Below the pieces are notes generated by a model that was not told where the DNA came from, searched no databases, and saw only the letters and a program-made list of their open reading frames with translations. DNA of 64,000 bases, taken from positions 1 through 64,000 of the forward strand of contig CAZYMU010000003.1 of NCBI GenBank assembly GCA_964648465.1, read 5' to 3'. Shown here in pieces: positions 46,705 to 56,600 of the stretch (position 1 is its first letter; each line of letters opens with the position of its first letter). A program made the translations under genes and the position numbers. The DNA comes from Aminicenans sp964648465 (lineage in GTDB: Bacteria > Acidobacteriota > Aminicenantia > Aminicenantales > Aminicenantaceae).

Positions 46705-47394
46705 ATGACTAATATGAAAGTCACAGGATTTATTTTAGTATTTGCTTTATTATCTATGATAACAATTTTTGCAAATACAATGCAGGAGGAAAAAATAATG
46801 CTTCCTTTACCATCAAAGGAAGGGAAAATATCCGTTGAAGAGGCTATCGTGAACAGACGCACTGTCAGAAGTTTTAAACCGGATCCTATTACTGTCTCTG
46901 ATTTATCGCAGCTTCTGTGGGCTGCTCAGGGCATAACGGATACGAGAAGGGGGTTGCGTTCTGCTCCTTCTGGAGGTGCCCTATATCCTCTGGATGTTTA
47001 TGTTGTTATCGGGAAAAAAGGAGTAAAAGGGTTGCCAGAAGGCGTGTATAGATATCTTCCAGAAAATCATTCTATTGACAAGTTAGCGGAGAGGGATCAA
47101 AAAGGTGAACTTGCACGGGCAGTGCTCGGACAGAACTGGATGACTCAAGCCCCTGTAATTTTTGTGATTACAGCGGAGTATAAGCGGATAAACAAAAAGT
47201 ACGGGAATAGAGGTATCCGTTATGCCCATATTGAAGTAGGACATGTAGGCCAGAACATATTCCTTCAGGCAGGATCGCTTAGCCTAGGAGCAGGGATTGT
47301 TGGGGCATTTAATGATCAGGAAGTTGCAAAGGTGATAAGTGCTTTACCACGTCATGAGCCTCTGTCTATCATGCCAGTTGGCTATAAAAAATAG
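46705..47394 (+). CDS. SagB/ThcOx-type nitroreductase-family protein
   Basis: The start at 46705 follows GGAGGAGG and gives 229 residues with an N-terminal hydrophobic segment (VTGFILVFALLSMITIFA). EEAIVNRRTVRSFKPDPIT is the FMN-phosphate-binding start of the nitroreductase fold. SAPSGGALYPLDVYVVIG and GHVGQNIFLQAGSLSLGAG are typical of SagB-type members. It is probably an FMN-dependent oxidoreductase held at or beyond the inner membrane. No peptide-modification partners lie nearby, so a bacteriocin role is not supported. Confidence 0.8.
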   Translation: MTNMKVTGFILVFALLSMITIFANTMQEEKIMLPLPSKEGKISVEEAIVNRRTVRSFKPDPITVSDLSQLLWAAQGITDTRRGLRSAPSGGALYPLDVYVVIGKKGVKGLPEGVYRYLPENHSIDKLAERDQKGELARAVLGQNWMTQAPVIFVITAEYKRINKKYGNRGIRYAHIEVGHVGQNIFLQAGSLSLGAGIVGAFNDQEVAKVISALPRHEPLSIMPVGYKK

Positions 47395-47539
47395 AGAGAA
47401 ATTTATCTTTTATTCTATTCATGAAAAATGCCCTTTACGTTTCGCTTTTTATGCCTTATTATATGCGGTTTATAACTGTCAGTGGATTAATGGATAAAAT
47501 GATCACCAATTCTTTGATTTTTTAGATTTTCATGGGCAG

Positions 47540-47568
47540 TTGACTTTAAAAATTTGGTATTCTATTTT
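47540..47568 (+). promoter_or_regulatory. Promoter of the PTS-IIA/antiporter operon
   Basis: TTGACT at 47540-47545, 17-base spacer, TATTTT at 47563-47568, just before the start at 47586. Confidence 0.5.
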
Positions 47569-47585
47569 AGATTTGAGAGTTAGAA

Positions 47586-48035
47586 ATGAAGATGAATTTG
47601 AAGAAATTATTGGGTAAAGAGAATGTTTTTTTGGATCTTAAATCCAGTTCAAAGGAAGACATTATCAAGGAAATTATAGATCGACTTGTAGTGTCAGGCA
47701 AAATAAAAGATAGAGAGGCAGCTCTGGAGGCGGTTTTAACGCGAGAAGAAAAGATGTCTACAGGGATGGAAAACGGGATAGCCATTCCTCACGGGAAGAC
47801 AGATTCGGTTGATCATTTGATTACAGCGGTTGCATTGAAAAAAGAAGGAGTGGACTTCGATTCCATGGATGGGCAAGCATCTAAAATTTTTATAGTGACC
47901 GTATCCCCTCAAAGTCGGTCCGGACCTCATATCCAATTTTTAGCGGAAGTCAGCAAATTGCTAAAGGAGCCTGAGGCAAGAGAGATGCTTCTTGCAGCAA
48001 GGACGGTGGAAGAAGTAATCAGGGTTTTTTCTTGA
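47586..48035 (+). CDS. PTS IIA-type (Ntr/fructose) phosphocarrier domain protein
   Basis: A 149-residue single-domain protein. The phosphorylated residue is His69 in NGIAIPHGKTD, the signature of the fructose/mannitol/Ntr IIA family. No IIB or IIC genes are nearby. It overlaps the antiporter gene or lies 14 bases before it, so a regulatory role on that transporter, as for nitrogen-type IIA proteins, is more likely than sugar transport. Confidence 0.85.
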   Translation: MKMNLKKLLGKENVFLDLKSSSKEDIIKEIIDRLVVSGKIKDREAALEAVLTREEKMSTGMENGIAIPHGKTDSVDHLITAVALKKEGVDFDSMDGQASKIFIVTVSPQSRSGPHIQFLAEVSKLLKEPEAREMLLAARTVEEVIRVFS

Positions 48036-48049
48036 AAGGAAGGCAAAAA

Positions 48050-49753
48050 TTGTTCAGGTGTTTTTCTTTTTTGTTCCTTACATTGTTTTGTATAGGAACT
48101 CTATTGGCTTCCGCTGATGAGGCAAGTCCTGATATAAGTCATCTGATGACTCATCTGGTTCTTCAGGTTGCCCTGATTGTGATTGCGGCTAGAGTTGTTG
48201 GAATTATTTTCAGCCGTTATCTGAAACAGCCAAAGGTTCTTGGTGAACTTGTCGCCGGAATTATTATTGGACCTTACCTTCTTGGCTCAATTACTCTACC
48301 ACTTCTAAAGCAACCTCTATTTCCTGAAACAGAGACTCTTCTTCCGGTTAGCCCAGAACTATACGGTCTGGCGGTTATTGCCTCAATAGTCCTTCTTTTC
48401 CTTGCAGGTTTAGAAACAGACCTTCCTACATTTCTCAGGTATTCTTTTATGGGTTCAATGGTAGGAATAGGAGGAGTTGTTCTTTCTTTTTTCCTAGGGG
48501 ATATGATTTCTGTCCTGCTGCTGCCCAATGTGAATTCATTCATGTCTCCGACAGCACTGTTCATGGGTACTCTTTCCACGGCTACATCAGTAGGCATCAC
48601 GGCACGTATATTGAGCGAAAAACGCAAGATGTCTTCACCTGAAGGAGTTACCATCCTTTCAGGGGCTGTCCTGGATGATGTTCTGGGGATTGTCCTTCTT
48701 GCTGTTGTTGTGGGGATTTCAAAGATAGGATTAAAAGGGGCGTCTATCGATTGGGGGAAAATTGCTGTTATTGCACTTAAGGCTTTTGGGTTCTGGTTGG
48801 GATGTACGGTTCTGGGCATAATATTTGCAAAACGGCTTTCAAAAGGATTGAAATGGTTCAGGTCGAATGATGCCATTGCATGTGTGGCGCTTGGCCTTGC
48901 ACTCTTTCTTGCCGGTCTTGCCGAAATGGCAGGACTTGCAATGATCATAGGAGCTTATATTATGGGCCTTTCCCTTTCGCAGACGGATATATCTAATGAA
49001 CTTCGGGAAAGGCTGCATGGGGTTTACCAGTTTCTCGTTCCCGTATTTTTCTGTGTTATGGGAATGATGGTTAACTTTTCTGCCATGAAGGGAATTATTC
49101 TTTTTGGACTGGTTTTCACAGCTCTTGCAATAATAGGGAAATTATTGGGCTGCGGTCTACCTGCCTTTATCATGGGTTTTAATCTTAGGGGAGCTATCAG
49201 AGTTGGGGCAGGAATGCTTCCCAGGGGTGAAGTGACTCTGATAGTGGCGAGCATAGGACTTGCTGCTGGAGCCATCGGGCAGGATATGTTTGGAGTAGCC
49301 ATAATGACCCTTCTGGTTGCCAGTGTTATTGCTCCCCCTGTGCTTATAAAAAGCTTTAAAGGCGGGAACGGCTTGCGAAATAAGATATCGGTTAAAGAAA
49401 AAGATGAAGGTTGTCATATTGAGCTTGAATTTCCTTCTGGGCGTATAACCGAGTTTATTTGCTCCCGAATACTCCAGGCTTTTAGAAATGAGGAGTTTTT
49501 TGCTTACAAGTTGAATTTTGAAGATAATATCTACCAGATTAAAAAAGAAAACATCTCTATAACTCTACTTCTGAAAGGTAAAATCATTGAATTCAATACT
49601 GCTGCAGAAAATAAGCAGATAGTAAATCTTATACTCCTTGAAGAAATAATCGAGCTTAAAGATTTATTTGAAGGAATCCATAAATTGAAAAGTCCGGATT
49701 TAATGTGTAAGGAATTAGCTTCCGGTCTTTTCAGCGAAGAGAAAAAGAAATGA
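48050..49753 (+). CDS. Cation:proton antiporter (CPA2/Kef-type)
   Basis: About 567 residues starting at a TTG behind GGAAGG (an earlier TTG at 48032 overlaps the upstream stop). A signal-like segment is followed by about twelve membrane helices: QPKVLGELVAGIIIGPYLLG, LFLAGLETDLPTF, TALFMGTLSTATSVGITARI, SGAVLDDVLGIVLLAVV. These are CPA2 landmarks, including the DD pair of the transport site. A 120-residue cytosolic tail with no clear TrkA domain ends the protein. It is paired with the IIA gene, so potassium or sodium homeostasis under phosphocarrier control is the likely theme. Confidence 0.85.
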   Translation: MFRCFSFLFLTLFCIGTLLASADEASPDISHLMTHLVLQVALIVIAARVVGIIFSRYLKQPKVLGELVAGIIIGPYLLGSITLPLLKQPLFPETETLLPVSPELYGLAVIASIVLLFLAGLETDLPTFLRYSFMGSMVGIGGVVLSFFLGDMISVLLLPNVNSFMSPTALFMGTLSTATSVGITARILSEKRKMSSPEGVTILSGAVLDDVLGIVLLAVVVGISKIGLKGASIDWGKIAVIALKAFGFWLGCTVLGIIFAKRLSKGLKWFRSNDAIACVALGLALFLAGLAEMAGLAMIIGAYIMGLSLSQTDISNELRERLHGVYQFLVPVFFCVMGMMVNFSAMKGIILFGLVFTALAIIGKLLGCGLPAFIMGFNLRGAIRVGAGMLPRGEVTLIVASIGLAAGAIGQDMFGVAIMTLLVASVIAPPVLIKSFKGGNGLRNKISVKEKDEGCHIELEFPSGRITEFICSRILQAFRNEEFFAYKLNFEDNIYQIKKENISITLLLKGKIIEFNTAAENKQIVNLILLEEIIELKDLFEGIHKLKSPDLMCKELASGLFSEEKKK

Positions 49754-49764
49754 GTTTCTTTGTT

Positions 49765-49793
49765 TTGACATCAAATTTCTCATGTGATATAAA
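49765..49793 (+). promoter_or_regulatory. Sigma-70-type promoter
   Basis: TTGACA at 49765-49770, exactly 17 bases, then TATAAA at 49788-49793. It precedes the DUF4870 gene at 49884. Confidence 0.7.
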
Positions 49794-49883
49794 TTTTAAA
49801 GGAATTGGGAGATTATATTGAAAGAGAGTGAAATTAATGGAAAAAGATAGTCCCATTTCCGTATTCCAAAAAGAGAGGTATAA

Positions 49884-50234
49884 ATGGCTAAAATGACTGA
49901 GGCACAGGAAAAATCATGGGGAATGGGTGCTCACTTAATAGCACTGGCTGGATTAATAATTCCTTTAGGAAACGTACTCGGTCCTCTGATTTTATGGCTG
50001 ATTAAAAAAGATGAATCTCCATTTGTTGATAACCAGGGAAAAGAATCCCTTAATTTCCAGATATCAATGTCTATCTACTGTCTTGTTTCTGCCATTCTCA
50101 TTGTTATAGTGGTCGGAATTTTTCTTTTAATCGCGTTGGGAATACTGGATGTTGTGTTTGTAATTATCGCTTCTATCAAAGCAAACAGCGGCGAAAAATA
50201 CCGTTATCCGTTGACTTTAAGACTTGTAAAATAA
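49884..50234 (+). CDS. DUF4870 small membrane protein
   Basis: A 116-residue protein with three membrane helices. EKSWGMGAHLIALAGLIIP, GPLILWLIKKDESPFVDNQG and ESLNFQISM are the conserved parts of the DUF4870 (Tic20-like) family. Function unknown; such proteins are common single genes in many bacteria. Confidence 0.85.
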   Translation: MAKMTEAQEKSWGMGAHLIALAGLIIPLGNVLGPLILWLIKKDESPFVDNQGKESLNFQISMSIYCLVSAILIVIVVGIFLLIALGILDVVFVIIASIKANSGEKYRYPLTLRLVK

Positions 50235-50283
50235 TTTTTGATTTGTACTGAAAAAACTTCAAGCTGTTAAACTTTAAATTAAA

Positions 50284-50484
50284 ATGATATTAAAATTTTT
50301 ATTATGGCTAATTCTATTAGTGCTTTGCTGGCCTTTGGCTCTTCTGGCTCTTATTTTATATCCTATCGTATGGCTCCTTTTAATCCCTTTCCGGGTTCTT
50401 GGTATTACAGTGAATGCAGTATTCGGATTATTTAAAGCTATTATTACTCTTCCTGTGCGAGTACTTAAGGGCCCCGGGAGATAA
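50284..50484 (+). CDS. Small hydrophobic protein, 66 residues
   Basis: Two strongly hydrophobic stretches (FLLWLILLVLCWPLALLALI and a second amphipathic helix) with a basic C-terminus. It starts 50 bases after the DUF4870 gene. No ribosome site stands out. The composition suggests a real membrane peptide, but homology cannot be judged. Confidence 0.5.
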   Translation: MILKFLLWLILLVLCWPLALLALILYPIVWLLLIPFRVLGITVNAVFGLFKAIITLPVRVLKGPGR

Positions 50485-50487
50485 AAA

Positions 50488-50513
50488 AGGTACCAGGTAC
50501 AAAAACGGTACCT
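50488..50513 (+). terminator. Possible hairpin terminator with GGTACC arms
   Basis: AGGTACC (50488-50494) pairs with GGTACCT (50507-50513), and AGCATTTTTCC follows. The stem is short. Confidence 0.4.
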
Positions 50514-50563
50514 AGCATTTTTCCTTAGTCGGATTTTTTTGTGTGATTTAATGTGTATTGCCC

Positions 50564-51772
50564 ATGGGAGTGAGGAGAAAAACGAGAATCAAACTAGTCT
50601 TGGGGATTGTTCTGCTGTGTTGTCTCGGAACGTTTGAATTATTCGGTTGTATATACAATGTGCGTGATGTAGGTTTTGTTAATCTCATTCCAATTCCATA
50701 CAGATTATACTGCTTTATCCAGGATGATACTCCTGCAGAATTTACTTCAGATTTCGAGCAAATATCTTACGCGACTTTCATGGATTGCAACGTAAAAATT
50801 GAAATAATCAATACAGACAGGGGAAAAGACCATCCTGCAATGGAGTATTTCCATTTGTGGGAGATAGAATCATTCCCTGCCACTGTTCTGATTTCACCAA
50901 ACGGAAGGTCAATGGTTCTTCCAATATCACTTCCTGGGAAAACATTCAAAGAATCAATCAGATCTACACTTGAAAGCATTGTGACTTCTTCTAAAAGAAA
51001 GGAAATATTAGAGCATATTATCAAGTCATACTGTGTACTTCTTTTGATTGAGGGAAGTGATGAGGCTGAAAACAATAATGCATATGCCGTAGTACAAAGT
51101 GCCATGAAAAAAATTGCAAGTATAATGCCTCAGCTGCCAAAGCGCATCGAGGAACCGCCTTTCTTGATTTCAGTGAAAAGGGAACTGGTCCCTGATGAAA
51201 GTATACTGCTTTGGAGTCTTGGTTTTGATGTAAATCAGGTGAGAGGACCGTGTGTAGCTATTATTTACGGGAGAGGACGGAAGATCGGGCCTCTTATTTA
51301 TGGAACACAGCTTACAAGAAGCAAGATGTTTAATATCCTATCACTGATCGGCCTTTCATGTGAGTGCGGACTGGATAAGAAATGGATGATGGGCACAATG
51401 ATTCCTCTCAAGTGGGGAGAAAAGATTCAATCTGACATTGTGAGATTTCTTGGTTTTGATGCTGAAAACCCGATGGTAAAAACAGAAATAAGCAGTATTA
51501 TGTCTTTCGATTTTTCCCTTGGGAAGGAAGATGATTGGGGTTCAGAAGATACACTAGACAGGTACAGCGAGGAAGTCTTAAAATTTGGAATCGGAGTTGC
51601 AGTTGCTAGAGTTTCTCCTGCTAGGCTCCAGGAATTCATTTCTCCGGTATCTTCAAATTCAAAATCAGGCTTAAACTTAAAAATTTTACTCTCTTTAATT
51701 GGGATAGTGGTTTTATTGGTCCTGGCAGGAGGTGGGTTTGTTTTGCTCTGGGCAAGGAGAAAGATGTCATGA
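50564..51772 (+). CDS. Membrane-anchored thioredoxin-like protein next to ABC transporter
   Basis: About 400 residues with an N-terminal hydrophobic segment ending near GTFELFGC and a C-terminal membrane helix (ILLSLIGIVVLLVLAGGGFV) with a basic tail. Residues of about 40-130 have a possible thioredoxin-like pattern (FMDCNVKIEIINTD, FPATVLISPNGR) without CxxC. Start may be TTG 50558, ATG 50564 or GTG 50570. The stop overlaps the start of the permease gene (ATGA), so it is probably a partner of the transporter. I do not recognise the family. Confidence 0.6.
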   Translation: MGVRRKTRIKLVLGIVLLCCLGTFELFGCIYNVRDVGFVNLIPIPYRLYCFIQDDTPAEFTSDFEQISYATFMDCNVKIEIINTDRGKDHPAMEYFHLWEIESFPATVLISPNGRSMVLPISLPGKTFKESIRSTLESIVTSSKRKEILEHIIKSYCVLLLIEGSDEAENNNAYAVVQSAMKKIASIMPQLPKRIEEPPFLISVKRELVPDESILLWSLGFDVNQVRGPCVAIIYGRGRKIGPLIYGTQLTRSKMFNILSLIGLSCECGLDKKWMMGTMIPLKWGEKIQSDIVRFLGFDAENPMVKTEISSIMSFDFSLGKEDDWGSEDTLDRYSEEVLKFGIGVAVARVSPARLQEFISPVSSNSKSGLNLKILLSLIGIVVLLVLAGGGFVLLWARRKMS

Positions 51773-52920
51773 CGGTTTTTCAACTCATATTCCGGGAAAT
51801 AATAAAAAGAAAACTGAATTTTACCCTGAGTTTGCTGGCTGTTGTGATTACTGCTTCAATATTTGTTTCTTTTTTTACAACGGGTCAAGCTTCTAAGAAT
51901 GAAACCATCCGGCTGATGCGGGATATAGGATTTAATCTCCGAATCATTCCGGAAAAAACAGATATGGCAGAATTCTGGAAAACAGGTTTTTCAGAATACA
52001 CAATGCCAGAGAGCCATGTATACAAGCTGGCCTCTTTTAATGGCCTCTCTTATGCCCATTTAACAGCTGTTCTTCAGAGGAGAATCATTTGGAAAGATAT
52101 GGATGTCATATTGACTGGTATTTCCCCGGAGGTGCCGTCTGTTGGAAGGAAAAAAACTCCAATGTTTTTTTCAATCAAGCCAGGAAATGTTTATGTCGGA
52201 TTTGAAGTAGCACGAAGAATGGGGCTTAAAAAAGGCGAAGAAACGGATATTCTTGGCAGCTTATTCTCCATAGAAAAGGTGCTCCCGGAGAGCGGGAGTG
52301 AAGATGATATCCGGATATATGCTCATCTTCATGATGTGCAGGCTGTTCTGGGAGAGGAGAATAGAATCAATGAAATAAAGGCGCTTCATTGTTTATGCAT
52401 TATAAAAAACAGCGCAACCGATTCCATTACCATGCTCCGCGAGCAGTTGTTGCGTGTCCTGCCGGACGCAAAAGTGCTTTTGATCCGAGCAATCGCAACA
52501 GCGCGTGAGCAGCAGAGATACATGGCTGAAAAATACTTCGCATTTATTATCCCGGTTTTAGTAGTTGTAAGCATGGCATGGATTGGTATTTTAGCATTGA
52601 TAAATGTTCGGGAAAGACGTCAGGAGATAGGCATTATGCGGGCAGTTGGTTATGGTTCTGGCAGGATAGCAGTGCTTTTTCTCGGGAAGGCTGTTTTGAT
52701 TGGATTGATTGCGGCGGCGGCTGGCTATGGTATAGGCACATGGCTTGCTTTAGAATTTGGGCCTGATATTTTTAGAGTAACTGCAAATATGATAACACCT
52801 GAAATTAAAATATTTTACTGGGGCCTGATTGCTACTCCTTTATTTTGTGCACTTTCATTTTTTATTCCAGCAATGATGGCAGTAACTCAAGACCCTGCTG
52901 TTGCACTGAGGGAGAGATAA
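51769..52920 (+). CDS. ABC transporter permease, FtsX/MacB type
   Basis: A 383-residue protein with one N-terminal membrane helix (NFTLSLLAVVITASIFVSFF), a periplasmic domain of about 220 residues, and three C-terminal helices. INVRERRQEIGIMRAVGYGS is the hallmark of the FtsX/LolC/MacB permease family. These permeases act as mechanotransmitters for lipoprotein release or efflux rather than in import. It overlaps its neighbours by 4 bases upstream and is 2 bases from the ATPase gene. Confidence 0.85.
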   Translation: MTVFQLIFREIIKRKLNFTLSLLAVVITASIFVSFFTTGQASKNETIRLMRDIGFNLRIIPEKTDMAEFWKTGFSEYTMPESHVYKLASFNGLSYAHLTAVLQRRIIWKDMDVILTGISPEVPSVGRKKTPMFFSIKPGNVYVGFEVARRMGLKKGEETDILGSLFSIEKVLPESGSEDDIRIYAHLHDVQAVLGEENRINEIKALHCLCIIKNSATDSITMLREQLLRVLPDAKVLLIRAIATAREQQRYMAEKYFAFIIPVLVVVSMAWIGILALINVRERRQEIGIMRAVGYGSGRIAVLFLGKAVLIGLIAAAAGYGIGTWLALEFGPDIFRVTANMITPEIKIFYWGLIATPLFCALSFFIPAMMAVTQDPAVALRER

Positions 52921-52922
52921 GA

Positions 52923-53585
52923 ATGATCAGGCTGGAAAGGGTAAGCAAAATTTATCAAACAAGGCATAGTGATATAAGAGCTCTTGATAAAGTTAGCCTC
53001 GACGTAAAAGAAGGTGAGTTTCTTGCTGTACGTGGGCCAAGCGGGAGTGGGAAAACAACTCTGCTGTTTTCCATAGGAGGAATGCTCCGCCCAACAGAAG
53101 GCAATGTTATAGTAAACAACCACAATCTTTATGCTATAAGCAAGAGACAGAGGGCTAAATTCAGAGCCTGGAACATAGGTTTTATCTTCCAGATGTTTCA
53201 TCTGGTTCCGTATTTGAATACAGTCGAAAATGTGCTTTTAGCTGCCAGTATTGGGACAAAATGCTTTGGTCCAGAAGATGCAAAAAGTTTACTGAATCGC
53301 TTAAGCCTGTCAGATCGGATGTATCATAGGCCTTCAGAATTGAGCACGGGTGAAAGGCAGCGTACCGCCATGGCTAGGGCAATGCTTAAGCGTCCAGGAA
53401 TTATCCTTGCTGATGAGCCTACAGGCAATCTTGACCCTGAAAACGTGGACGAAATTTTAAGGTATATTGTTGAATATAACCAAAGTGGAGGAACTGTAAT
53501 TCTTGTAAGCCACAGGAAAGTAGTAGATAACTATGCCAGCCATGTGATTCATTTGAAAGATGGTCATATACAAAAGTATGAATAA
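52923..53585 (+). CDS. ABC transporter ATP-binding protein, LolD/MacB type
   Basis: 220 residues with all ATPase motifs: Walker [13 protein letters not shown]-loop [10 protein letters not shown], signature [16 protein letters not shown], Walker [16 protein letters not shown] and the switch His in VSHRKVV. The signature has STGER in place of SGGQ/SGGER. The start at 52923 lies just after the permease stop. The stop codon lies inside a perfect hairpin. Confidence 0.9.
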   Translation: MIRLERVSKIYQTRHSDIRALDKVSLDVKEGEFLAVRGPSGSGKTTLLFSIGGMLRPTEGNVIVNNHNLYAISKRQRAKFRAWNIGFIFQMFHLVPYLNTVENVLLAASIGTKCFGPEDAKSLLNRLSLSDRMYHRPSELSTGERQRTAMARAMLKRPGIILADEPTGNLDPENVDEILRYIVEYNQSGGTVILVSHRKVVDNYASHVIHLKDGHIQKYE

Positions 53586-53606
53586 TCCAGGAGTACCTGG
53601 ATTATT
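53581..53606 (+). other. Perfect 10-base-pair hairpin across the ATPase stop codon
   Basis: AATAATCCAG (53581-53590) pairs with CTGGATTATT (53597-53606) around the loop GAGTAC. No T-run follows, and the next ribosome site (GGAGAG) begins 5 bases after it. It may set the expression ratio between the ATPase and the giant downstream gene by mRNA processing or stalling. Confidence 0.55.
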
Positions 53607-53622
53607 CAAGGGAGAGATATAA

Positions 53623-56600
53623 TTGAAATACAAAATACTATCATCCGCAAAATTGGCAATATTTACAAGGAAGTATGTAGTTGTATTTGTAATTTTACTG
53701 TTTTTTATAGTGTCGACTAGCTGCAGTACTCACAGTACAGGAGATTGGAGCACATACAGGCATGACAATGCCCGGAGTGGTATTACGGCCGAGACCCTGG
53801 CTGTCCCCATGGCTTTGCGATGGACATTTGAGCCTACTCATCCGCCTGAACAGGCTTGGCCAGAGCCTGGAGAAGAGATGGAAAGAATGCATTATGATAA
53901 TGCTTACCATATTACTGCAGCCAGGGGAATGGCATATTTTGGTTCTTCAGTGGATAACAAAGTCTACGCGTTAAATGCTAATACAGGAAGAATAAGATGG
54001 GCTTTTTTCACCCAGGGGCCGGTCCGTTATGCTCCGACTGTCTGGAAGAACAGGCTTTATTTCGGATCGGATGATGGTTATGTCTATTGCCTCAGGGCAA
54101 AAACCGGGAAATTAAGATGGAAATACAGTGCGAGCCCACGTGAGGAAAGGGTACTCGGGAACGGAAGAATGATATCTCTCTGGCCTGTAAGAACGAGTGT
54201 AATTATTGATGATGAAATTATTTATTTTGGCGCAGGAGTCTTTCCTTATGAAGGTGTTTACATTTATGCTGTAAACGCCTTGGATGGTTCTGTTATATGG
54301 AAAAACGATACAATCGGTGACCATGAGCATGAACTTGCCTACGGCGGTATATCGCCCCAGAGTTATCTGATAGCTTCAGAGAATATTCTCTATGTGCCTT
54401 CAGGGAGGGCTATGCCTGCAGCATTTAGACGAAAGAGTGGGGAGTTTCTTTATTATCTATTACCTGGAGCCAAGGTTGGCGGCACATGGGCGCTGCTGAA
54501 TAAAGACAAGCTGATCGCTGGAGTAGATCTTTCGGGCACTCCCGCAAAAAGAGTCTATGAGGAACAGACAGGGGCAAGAGAAAACATTATGGATAATATG
54601 CATGCATGGTTTCCAGGGATTGACCTTATTGTAACCCCTGATGTTTCCTATACGCTCACTGAGAAAGGAATTTATGCTTTAGACAGGGAAAAATATATTG
54701 TTGTTAGAAATAGTAAACTGGACCTTCTGATGAAGGAACGGCATAAACTGAGAGATAAACGCTCAGAAATTATAAAAAAGATCCAGGAAGCTGACAGGGA
54801 AGCAAGAGAAGAAATATATAATTTAGCTGTAGAAGAAATTGAGAAGAAGCTGATGGATTTAGCCAAAGAGGAGAAAAGCTTAAAATCTTCAATCTATAGA
54901 TGGAAATATTTAAGTGATGACCTGTGTTGTTTAATACTTGCAGGGAGTAAAATCTTTGCTGGGGGAGAGGGGACTGTGCTTGCTGTGGATATACAGACCG
55001 GCAGGGAACTCTGGAGATTTGAGATACAAGGCAAAGCCCTTGGACTGGCTGCTGCAGATGGAAAGCTGTTTGTTAGCACTGACAATGGCAGGATTTACTG
55101 TTTTGGAAAAGGTAGAGCAGCCGGAGGAAAAAAGGTCAGCCCTGCTGTTAGTTCTTCGCCTTATAGAAAGGACAATCTGACCGGAGTTTACGAATCAGCG
55201 GCAGAAAAAATAATAAAAGACACAGGGATAAAGAAAGGATACTGTCTTGTTCTCGGCTGCGGGGAAGGCAGGCTTGCTTTTGAGCTTGCCAGACGCAGCG
55301 AACTGAAAGTCATCGGTATCGAGAATAACCCAAAGAAGGTTAAGGCAGCCAAACATAAATTAGATTCTGCAGGAATATATGGTTCAAGAGTAGTAGTTGA
55401 ACAATGGGACCTGTCCACGCTTCCGGACTATTTTGCCGACTTAATTGTGTCAGAGAAAGCGATGATTTCGGGTAAAATAAATAGTTCCCCTGAAGAAGTA
55501 TACCGTGTTTTAAAACCATTTGGAGGTATGGCTTATTTTGGACAGCCTGCTGAACTATCCGGAAGCAAGAGATCGCTCGATTTGCAGGTTCTACTTGAAT
55601 GGCTGAGAAAATCCGGGGCCCCTGAGCCGGAAGTGACTGAAGAAGGTGGCATATGGGCAAAAGTAACCAGGGGAAAGTTAGAAGGAAGCGGAAGTTGGAC
55701 AGAACTTTATGGCAATCCTCAGAATACGGCAAGCTCCGGAGACGAGCTGGTCAGAGGACCGCTTGGAGTCCTGTGGTTTGGAGAGCCGGGCCCTGAGAGA
55801 ATGGTGGAGCGTCATGCAAAGGCAGCCAGCCCAGTTTCAATCAATGGGCGCGTATTTATCCAGGGAGAAGAGGTTATTATGGCTTATGATGTTTTTAACG
55901 GGACATTGCTCTGGGAGAGAAAGATTGATGGAGCTGTACGGGCTAGGGCGGATGTGGATGGAGGAAATCTTGCAGTTACTGATAATATACTCTATGTGGC
56001 AGCTCATAAAAAATGTTACTGCCTGGATCCTGCTACTGGGAAAACTATTAAACTATTCGAAATTCCTCCGCCTTCAGACGGAAGTTCAAGGCGCTGGGGA
56101 TATATATCTTACATGAATAATATCCTCTACGGGTCAAGAGCTGAACCTTTGAATAATAATTATTTTGCCTTTTGGAATTTACTCATCGAAAATGGAAGAT
56201 GGAGAAATAAAGATGATATTCCAGTGGAACATATTGAAGAATACAATAGTTTGGTATCAAAGTACCCAGTGCCGGATGATAGACTGCGGGCCGACTTTAA
56301 AAGGTCAGGAGCATTATGGGAATATATGGCAGATTTTCCTGACTGGGAAAATTATAACAGTTCGAACAGGGCTTTAACAGGGAATATGATGGCAAGCGAC
56401 ATGGTTTTTGCCATGGACCCTGATACAGGAAAACTTTATTGGAAATATCAGGGAAAAAAAATATCTCATATAACTGTTAGCTTGGGAGACGGGAAGATAT
56501 TTTTTGCAGAAAGTGCTGTTTCGGCAGAACAAAAGAGGAAAGCGTTTCAAGAGAAGAAAAAATTCGCAAGAAAGGGAATTTATGAAGAAAGCAGTGAAAA

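Noticed and set aside
48274..48948. 224-codon minus-strand frame inside the antiporter gene
   Set aside because: Shadow of a membrane-protein gene; the product is Arg/Pro/Thr-rich with no domain.
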